A stretch of DNA of 64,000 bases from Mesostigma viride (taxonomy: Eukaryota > Streptophyta > Mesostigmatophyceae > Mesostigmatales > Mesostigmataceae). The stretch's first letter is position 1. Each line of letters opens with the position of its first letter. The position numbers and the translations under genes were made by a program. The stretch lies in the NCBI GenBank assembly GCA_009746045.1, contig RPFO01000229.1:242001-306000 (forward strand), written 5' to 3'. The notes beneath the pieces are model-generated. The model was not told where the DNA came from and searched no databases. It worked only from the letters and a program-made list of their open reading frames with translations. Shown piece after piece: positions 56,795 through 64,000 of the stretch.

Positions 56795-58240
56795 ATGGCA
56801 GCAGTTTGGCATGACAATGTTCATGGTGTAAGCAGTGGGCATGAGGTGCAGCTGTTAGGTAGGAGCAGTGGGCATGAGGTGCAGCTGTTGGGTAGGGTGG
56901 GGAGCCATGAGCATGGGATATGGGAGCTTGTTACATTGGTTGGTTGCCTTGGTGCGGTCTTGTGCGTGCATGACAACATGAGCGTGCGTGTGTGTGCGTG
57001 CGTGTACGTATGTATACAAATGTTTATGGGAACAAGCAATACACGCCAACCAGCCGGCCGGCCAGCCAGCAACCAAAAGCAAGGAAGCAAGCCTGGAAGC
57101 AGGATGTATACATGCAACGAGTTCACTAAGGGAACGATGATGTGCTAGATATTACCTGCTGTCATATTAGTCTCTTTCTGAAGGACGAATCCTGCTTTTC
57201 TCAGTTAGCAACATGCAGCATCCCAGCACCACAACCCTAGTAACATTAGCAAAGAGAAAGCAATGTCACATTAGTCACCTTGATCTCAACATGACTCCCG
57301 GGCTCTAAGAAGAAATGCTAGTAACCGTAATCGCCAACCATACAGGCGTATCCGGTCTGGGAAAATTGCAGGCAACACTATTGATACGACTGCCAACCAA
57401 TGTCTTCATCAGAGAAACAGACTACATGATTTATCGTGTTGAGCAAGCATAAGAACAGGTATTGACAATACAGCTGCGATTCTGCCCCGGCTGCTGGCAA
57501 GAGCTCTGCCCAAACCGAACGCAAAAGCTTACCAATGTCATACCATGACACTGTCCTTCAGACAGTACGCGCTTGAGGACCACCGCCAACGCCAAGGCAT
57601 CACGCTGGGGCTCTGCAGTCAAACGAAAGTGTCAGGTGAAGCGCTGCTGGTGATAGAAGCAAATACGCTGCCCCAAACCAGCAAGTATGAATAAGCCATG
57701 AAGTGTTCTATACCTGGGGAACGGTCACTGACATGCCGGGCGGGATAAGTATGGAGAAGTTGTGCATTCCAGCGCTTGAGGAAAACGGAAAATGGCTGCC
57801 AACGGTATGACTGTAGCATCACGGCACCAAAAGTGGCCACAGTCTAGCTGAAAACATGCTGGCAATAAGGCAAGTTCATGATCATAATAATTATAAACAA
57901 TAAGCACGCCTGCTTGATGGGCTCTCGCTCGACAACGCACCATCGGGACCTGACCCCAAGCAAGTCCGGTTTAATTAATGCGTGCTCCTACATTTATGAT
58001 CGCGAGCAAAGTCGCCCGTAACTCGCATGGATGTCGGTCTACCTGGCGACATAACAAGGCAATATCAATCGTTTAAGTGAAAAACAATTGGCAGATGCAG
58101 CAATGCAAAGAAACATCGATAGTAATGGCGTCACTTGATCTACTGCATTGGAACATTCTGCCACGACAAACACGGTAAAGCTCTGGAGAAAATCCACGCT
58201 ACAATGCCTCATTTATTGGATTGCAGGTAACGCTACCTTG

Positions 58241-59530
58241 CATTTATTAGCATTGGCAGCCAGTAAAGGCTCGAGGCTACATCCATAACTCTGGCGTGCT
58301 GGCTCGCGCAAGAAAGGTAATCTGCTGTACCGACCTGGTACGTTCTAGCCTCCAAGCGTGTTCTATTAGCCGTATATAGTTGTATTATCGTTTAAAGCTA
58401 ATATTAGAGTTATTACCGAGGGGTTGTGATTGTCTTTTTGTTGTTTTGCTGCCTCTACGCATCGGCTTGTCATGGTTGGGGAATACCATCAGGTCAAGCA
58501 GATTTTGGACCATGTTTGGTCACCGTTAGCTGATGCTGCAACGGAAATAGCGAGGTAACGATTGTTATCGGTCACTAATATGGTAACGTTGATTACCCAA
58601 TGCTTTTCCTTGGTCAAGCACCCCGAGACAAGTTCTTTTCTGACCAGTGTTAGGCGTGGCTTCTTGTTTTGCTGGCCAACGCCCGCCTTCTTGTTTTGCA
58701 TCCATTGCATGAGAAAATCGTGGAGATACCCATAACCTGTTTGCATGGGAGCATTATACCAACTTATTCCTATTGTTTTATTAATTGTTTCCAAGAACAT
58801 AGAGGTGTTTTGTCGTTAATTGGGTGTGTTAGTGATGTAGCTCCTTGCCACCCTTTCTACGCGCGCTGCAGGCCTTGATATGAGCCTTACACCTATTGTA
58901 TAGCATGAGCTTGTGTCTTATATGCTGGACATGGTGTTGGCATTGCTTTTGTGGCCATCTAGTTGTTGTTTTGTGCCACTTTGGGATAGGAAACCTACTA
59001 TACGGCAGAACTGGCAACCGTCCCAAAATAGCTTGCACCGTTATAACGGTCTGAGCTATTTTGGGCTGTTTGCTAGCTAGCATGTGCAGTTCTGTGACAT
59101 TTCATGCTGTGAATGCATTGATGGCATGCCTGTGATCCTTATAAACTGCCTTTAAAAGGCCAGGGCCACCTGATTTGTGTAAATGGTCGATAATGCATTA
59201 TATATGTTTCCAACCCTGTCCTGTATATAGGTTTATAGCTGGGCGTTTGCTTTGGTTTGAGTGATTTCACTCTGCTGTAAGTAATTATATTTTTAATATA
59301 TGTTTCCAACCCCATGTGCACCGTACCCCCCTGGGGGGTGTGCTATTTATAGCATGCATGGGGCATGGATATGTGACCAACCACATTACCCCAACTTTAT
59401 TCAACATAAAAGCATGCTTGGTTCCAAGGGTGGGCCAGAAAATGTTTTTAGCCTAGATACTCTCAGGCGCACAAAGATACCCAAACTCAGTCCGTTCTGG
59501 TGGTTCCAGTCCAGACGGTTGAAGAGTTAA
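58241..59530 (-). mobile_element. Truncated piggyBac-like element (right-arm copy)
   Basis: Mirror of 3254-4541. It differs by one extra C and one extra G in the palindromic C/G run near 59326-59337. Confidence 0.6.
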
Positions 59531-59552
59531 AGGTGTGCTGCAATGCACCCCG

Positions 59553-59690
59553 GTCGACTTGGCTGCGACCATCGCACCGCTGGGCGCAGCGGACATCATC
59601 ATTGTGCTCGACTGGTTGGACGCGCAGGATGTGGACATTCGCGTGCGCAGGTGAGTCGTTTGGTTTCCCGATGGTTCCTTTTGGTGCCCT
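59553..59690 (+). pseudogene. Ty3/Gypsy-like protease remnant (right-arm copy)
   Basis: Mirror of 3094-3231, identical including the in-frame TGA at 59652-59654. Confidence 0.35.
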
Positions 59691-62600
59691 GACAGCGAGT
59701 ATAGATAGGGCACAGACCGCGCGGAGGTCCATAACATTACACACGAGCGCCCGGCGGACGGGCCTCGTCCTGCATCCCAGATCCTTATGAGCAGCAGGAC
59801 GCTGGCAGCCCATCTTCAGAAGGGCAAGGAATACACGATGTACCGCACCCCCTGACTCCTTGGCAGTAATTGGACGATCGCGCGGACGCGTCGTCCCCGG
59901 GGAAGGGGAGGGGTCGCAGGGCGTATGAAACCAGATGGCTACTAATAATACCATATACTTCTTTACTATACCTACCTTTTCTATACTAAGTACTTGTACT
60001 GGTCCACTACACTTCTTTATTATTAATTAATTAATTAATTAATTAGGAACATAACTCCGTTGGGAGTATATGTAGCACATAGCCCTGAGAAGGGGCATAT
60101 GAGCCTATAATACATTCTAAGCTACTTCCTGCAAGGGTGGGAATGTAAACAACACTTGCTCTAGGTGCACCAGGGCACCCGCGCCCTCATGGTCTATCAC
60201 GCTATGCCCGGGTAAGGGGGGGAGCATGCCTGTGAGGGGGAAGATCATCATTCTTTATTATACCATACTCTTATTCATTATACCTCGGATCGAGCCGGCC
60301 ATCTATGTATAGGAATCCACCGCAGCCGCGCGTGGATCCGACGACCCTTCTACTGCCATGCCAGGGATCGATGCGCCCGTGGACATGCGGATATTATATA
60401 TTTTCTATATTCTATATCTTCTATATTCTCTATTTTCTATATTCTCTATTTTCTATATAATATATTTTCTATATAGTATATTTTCTCTATGCTATATTCT
60501 CTATGGGGTAATCTGCAATTGGTGGCGGGCTTGAACGGGCCGTCCCGAAGAGGACCACGTCAGGCACTTAGCACCGCATGTGCACATGGTCCTGGCCTTT
60601 TTGGACATGGGCTCACCGGATGCTCAGTGATGCTAACGGGCGTCCGTACCGATCGAGGCATCTCCGCGCGGGATGCCGGATTCGGCAGCTAGTGCCAGCG
60701 ACCCCAGGCTACGGCCTGACTGCACGTCGCGTCCCGCGAGACCAACGGACGCGGAGTCCCATGGCATGCAGCCAAGTATTATTATAGGGAGCCTTCCGGC
60801 TGGCGGCTATGAGTCACGGCTCCCTGGCTTCCTGGCGCGTGAGGGACGTGCATGGCTTCTCGTGCCCCCGTACGTAATTAATTTCACCAGTGCGGCACGG
60901 TGCATGGAGACGGCACGGTGCATGGAGGCTGCTGCAACCCCGATGCGACTGGGCGATCAGGCATGGTGGAGCCTGCATTGAATCGTGGTCGGCCGGCAAA
61001 CAGATGTCCAGCACCTTGTTGAATTGTCGGTAGCCAACCAATTGGCTACCCCGGCATTGAATCGACGCCTAGCTGGGTCCGTCAGGGCACTCCTGGGCTT
61101 GAGTACCCTTGCATGCAGGGCGCGTCCGCGCCCGCCGAGAATGTCGGGAGTAAGGGCCCCCGGGGCTGCAAGCACATGCGGGAACGGTGCGCAGTTGCAT
61201 GGCGACAGCATGTACTGCCGGCAGTAGTGGTGGATGACCCAGCCGGTCGTGGTTGCACTGGTGCATCAGAAGCCATTGCATTACCGAAAGCCAAGCCTTG
61301 ACCCCCAAGACGTCCGGCTTTCAAGTTGGAGTGTACCCCCGCGGCATCTAGCAATGCCGACTAGTTTCAAGTGCGCACCAGTCAAAGTAGTTACCCTTCG
61401 CACAAACTCCAGCCACACATTTTCGTAACCGCCCTTTTGGCACCGCAGGAACTATTCTGTCTGATTCGGCCAGATTTCATCCAAGGAATCGGAAAGGAAA
61501 AACGGTGGAATCAGAAAACGGTGGAATCATTTTCAGCCTGAACTAGTACAACACTATCGTCCGTTCAAGTCCGGCCTCACGGCCCATGCGACGCCATGTC
61601 GACCCGCCCATGCTTAGCCTTTTTTGCGCTAGACCAGGCTAGACTAAAGAAAAATGGTCCCGTTCTTGCCTAAGCAAAAAAATGCACCTCAGCACCTGCT
61701 AGCCATGGTAAATTTGCTAGCGATGGCAGTCTGGGAAACTTACTAACCAAACGGCAAATCAATCCAATCTCACGTTCAAAATGCCGCTTCCGTAGACATG
61801 TGTCGACTACTTTGTTTATGCGTGTGATTCAAACAAGCCAATTGTGAATTCCAGATTAGGAGTTAAGGTTTATGGCTGGCAGGACTGATATATTGCATGA
61901 CGACACACCCTTTTTTGGCTTGAGACAGAAAGCTGTATATAAATTTCTTACATGAGATGTTTGTCATGTTAATTTTGATTTTAACGCACAGCCCCCCATT
62001 CAGCATGTCGAATGGCATGCGCATGTGCTGGCCGGCAGCCACTGCCATGTCGCCGGATCAGACTGGCGTACAAACCACACAATCTTCTTGTTCACGCATG
62101 CTAACCACAACCATCGGTAAGCCGACGTTGTGCAGGAATTTTTTTCATATGCCTTGGTTTAATAGTGGACGCTGCATCCCTGATTCGGCCGTGAAGCTTG
62201 TTGTTGTCAGCTAGACGTTAGCAGCTGAGTGCCGGGCCGCCCTATGTGGAATAACTTTCACATTGTCCATCGGCATTAAAAGTTGAAAATTCCCTCCGAT
62301 CGACCATGCCATAACAGGAAAATGCCATCATCTGTTGCAGTCCAGGCTTATATTTGCCACGATGTGGTGTGTGCCAGTTGTGCCACCTGTAATTTACATT
62401 ACTAGGCTTGGTGTTCCTAGGGATTCCATTCATGGTGTTCCACTTAGTAGCCATACCAGCATGCCTTGCAGTTTTCACAATAGATAGCCTGCAGGCCATA
62501 TCAAACCCAACTCCCAAGTTGTCCAGTAATGCATGTGGTACCAATGAACCTTACCTTGTACAGTAAAATAAGTTATGATATTGGTTGATGTCGTGCGCCC

Positions 62601-62944
62601 GTGCTTTCAATTTGTTTCATAATCCATGTGCCGTTCAGGCATGCACGTGTGAAACATCCAGGTATGCCTGTCATCTTCCCCCCCCCGTATGATTCAATAT
62701 CTCAGAGCCCAGATTGTTGTGGCACTGCGATAATGCATTATATAGCGTTGAAGAAAATGTGGGGCAGGTATTTGTGCAATTAACGCGCCATACGAACATT
62801 CCGGACGGTACATTCCGGTGATGTCGGGCAGTTGGACCCCGGGGGTTCGCTTGGTCCCTTGGTTGCTTCCTCGCTTGGCTGCCACTGCGGGGGTGTAAGG
62901 ACAGGTGCTCAAATGGAGAGACACAAGACGTGCATGCATGTTTG

Positions 62945-63926
62945 ATGGATGGGTGGGTGGGTGGGTGGGTGGGTGGGTGGGTGCAGGTGGGTGGGTGGGT
63001 GGGTGGGTGCAGGTGGGTGGGTGGGTGCAGGTGGGTGGGTGGGTGCAGGTGGGTGGGTGGGTGGGTGGGTGGGTGGGTGGGTGGGTGGGTGGGTGGGTGG
63101 GTGGGTGGGTGGGTGGGTGGGTGGGTGGGTGGGTGGTGGGTGGGTGGGTGGGTGGGTGGGTGGGTGGGTGGGCGGGCGGGCGGGCGGGCGGGCGGGCGGT
63201 GGGTGGGTGGGTGGGTGGGTGGGTGGGTGGGTGGGTGGGTGGGTGGGTGGGTGGGTGGGTGGGTGGGTGGGTGGGTGGGTGGGTGGGTGGGTGGTGGGTG
63301 GGTGGGTGGGTGGGTGGGTGGGTGCAGGTGGGTGGGTGGGTGCAGGTGGGTGGGTGGGTGGGTGTGGTGGGTGGGTGGGTGGGTGGGTGGTGGGTGGGTG
63401 GGTGGGTGGGTGGGTGGTGGGTGGGTGGGTGGGTGGGTGGGCGGGCGGGCGGGCGGGTGGGGGGTGGGTGGGTGGGTGGGTGCAGGTGGGTGGGTGGGTG
63501 CAGGTGGGTGGGTGGGTGGGTGGGTGGGTGGGTGGGTGGGTGGGTGGGTGGGTGGGTGGGTGGGTGGGTGGGTGGGTGGGTGGGTGGGTGGGTGGGTGGG
63601 TGGGTGGGTGGGCGGCGGGCGGGGGTGGGTGGGTGGGTGGGTGGGTGGGTGGGAGGGTGGGTGGGTGGGTGGGTGGGTGCAGGTGGGTGGGTGGGTGGGT
63701 GGGTGGGTGGGTGGGGGGTGGGTGGGTGGGTGGGTGCAGGTGGGTGGGTGGGTGGGTGGGTGGGTGGGTGGGTGGGTGGGTGGGTGGGTGGGTGGGTGGG
63801 TGGGTGGGTGGGTGGGTGGGTGGGTGGGTGGGTGGGTGGGTGGGTGGGTGGGCGGGTGGGTGGGTGGGTGGGTGGGTGGGTGGATGGGTGGGTGGGTGGG
63901 TGGGTGGGTGGGTGGGTGGGTGGGTG

Positions 63927-63927
<1 letters not shown>
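62945..63927. repeat. (GGTG)n array with GCAGGTGG variants
   Basis: About 980 bp of GGTG with interspersed GGTGCAGGTG and (GGCG) blocks. Not a known telomere repeat. Confidence 0.95.

Positions 63928-64000
<73 letters not shown>
63928..64000. repeat. (GA)n dinucleotide run reaching the window end
   Basis: Pure GA from about 63932 to the last base. Confidence 0.95.

Larger units (their letters stand above)
55959..62783 (-). repeat. Right arm of the 6.8-kb inverted repeat
   Basis: Reverse complement of 1-6814, 6825 bp against 6814 bp. All fragments described for the left arm recur here on the opposite strand. Outside the arm, 62784-62944 is unique-looking sequence that runs into a (GGTG)n array. 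Confidence 0.95.

Noticed and set aside
62945-63927. Telomere
   Set aside because: GGTG with GCAGGTGG variants matches no known telomere repeat and is followed by (GA)n.

Overview
The window looks like a transposon-rich, non-coding-dominated stretch of a nuclear eukaryotic genome, most likely a microalga or another protist. I infer this from spliced genes, LTR and non-LTR retrotransposons, five or more kinds of cut-and-paste DNA transposon, and very long micro- and minisatellites. I could not recognise a single clear host housekeeping gene, rRNA or tRNA. The species cannot be fixed from the sequence; a green alga is only a guess.

Layout. (1) A nearly perfect inverted repeat encloses the window: left arm 1-6814, right arm 55959-62783, about 6.8 kb each, with only two length differences seen by eye (2 bp in a G/C run and one 9-bp minisatellite unit). 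The left arm starts at or before base 1. (2) At 7198-18399 lies an 11.2-kb DNA transposon with 29-bp perfect terminal inverted repeats. It carries two divergent genes: a spliced gene on the minus strand (zinc-binding/PHD-like region, coiled coil, long polyglutamine) and, on the plus strand, a large transposase of the DUF7869-like RNase H-fold type whose reading frame is interrupted by a 2.15-kb GC-rich minisatellite. (3) 18.5-26.3 kb is a nest of small elements: a 273-bp inverted-repeat element with a tRNA-like B box, a piggyBac-like element inserted in a LINE tail, a hAT-type element with an 8-bp target duplication, and 5'-truncated RTE-like LINE copies with (TTAA)n or (TTTAA)n tails. (4) 27694-35493 is a young, complete LTR retrotransposon on the minus strand (599-bp LTRs with two differences). 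Its reverse transcriptase and RNase H are Copia-type, but integrase precedes protease, gag and pol are separated by one in-frame TGA, and RT lies in the -1 frame. (5) 35931-38779 is a decayed piggyBac element with the catalytic core deleted and CTAG flanks. (6) 39.8-41.1 kb is a diverged copy of arm sequence; 41481-44726 is a Mutator-like non-autonomous element (about 120-bp TIRs, 9-bp target duplication). (7) 45-50 kb holds a proline-rich ORF, an orphan HIRAN-domain ORF, a perfect 22-bp palindrome and a second TTAA-flanked piggyBac-like element. (8) 50.1-54.3 kb has a PIF/Harbinger transposase behind a 401-bp tandem duplication and a fragment of a possible partner protein. (9) 52.9-55.9 kb is dominated by (GGGA)n, (GGGAGA)n and (GATG)n arrays, and the right end (62945-64000) by (GGTG)n and (GA)n.

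The genes work as separate mobile elements rather than one pathway. The best candidate for an undescribed system is the two-gene transposon at 7198-18399; the second is the LTR retrotransposon with its unusual domain order and two recoding points.
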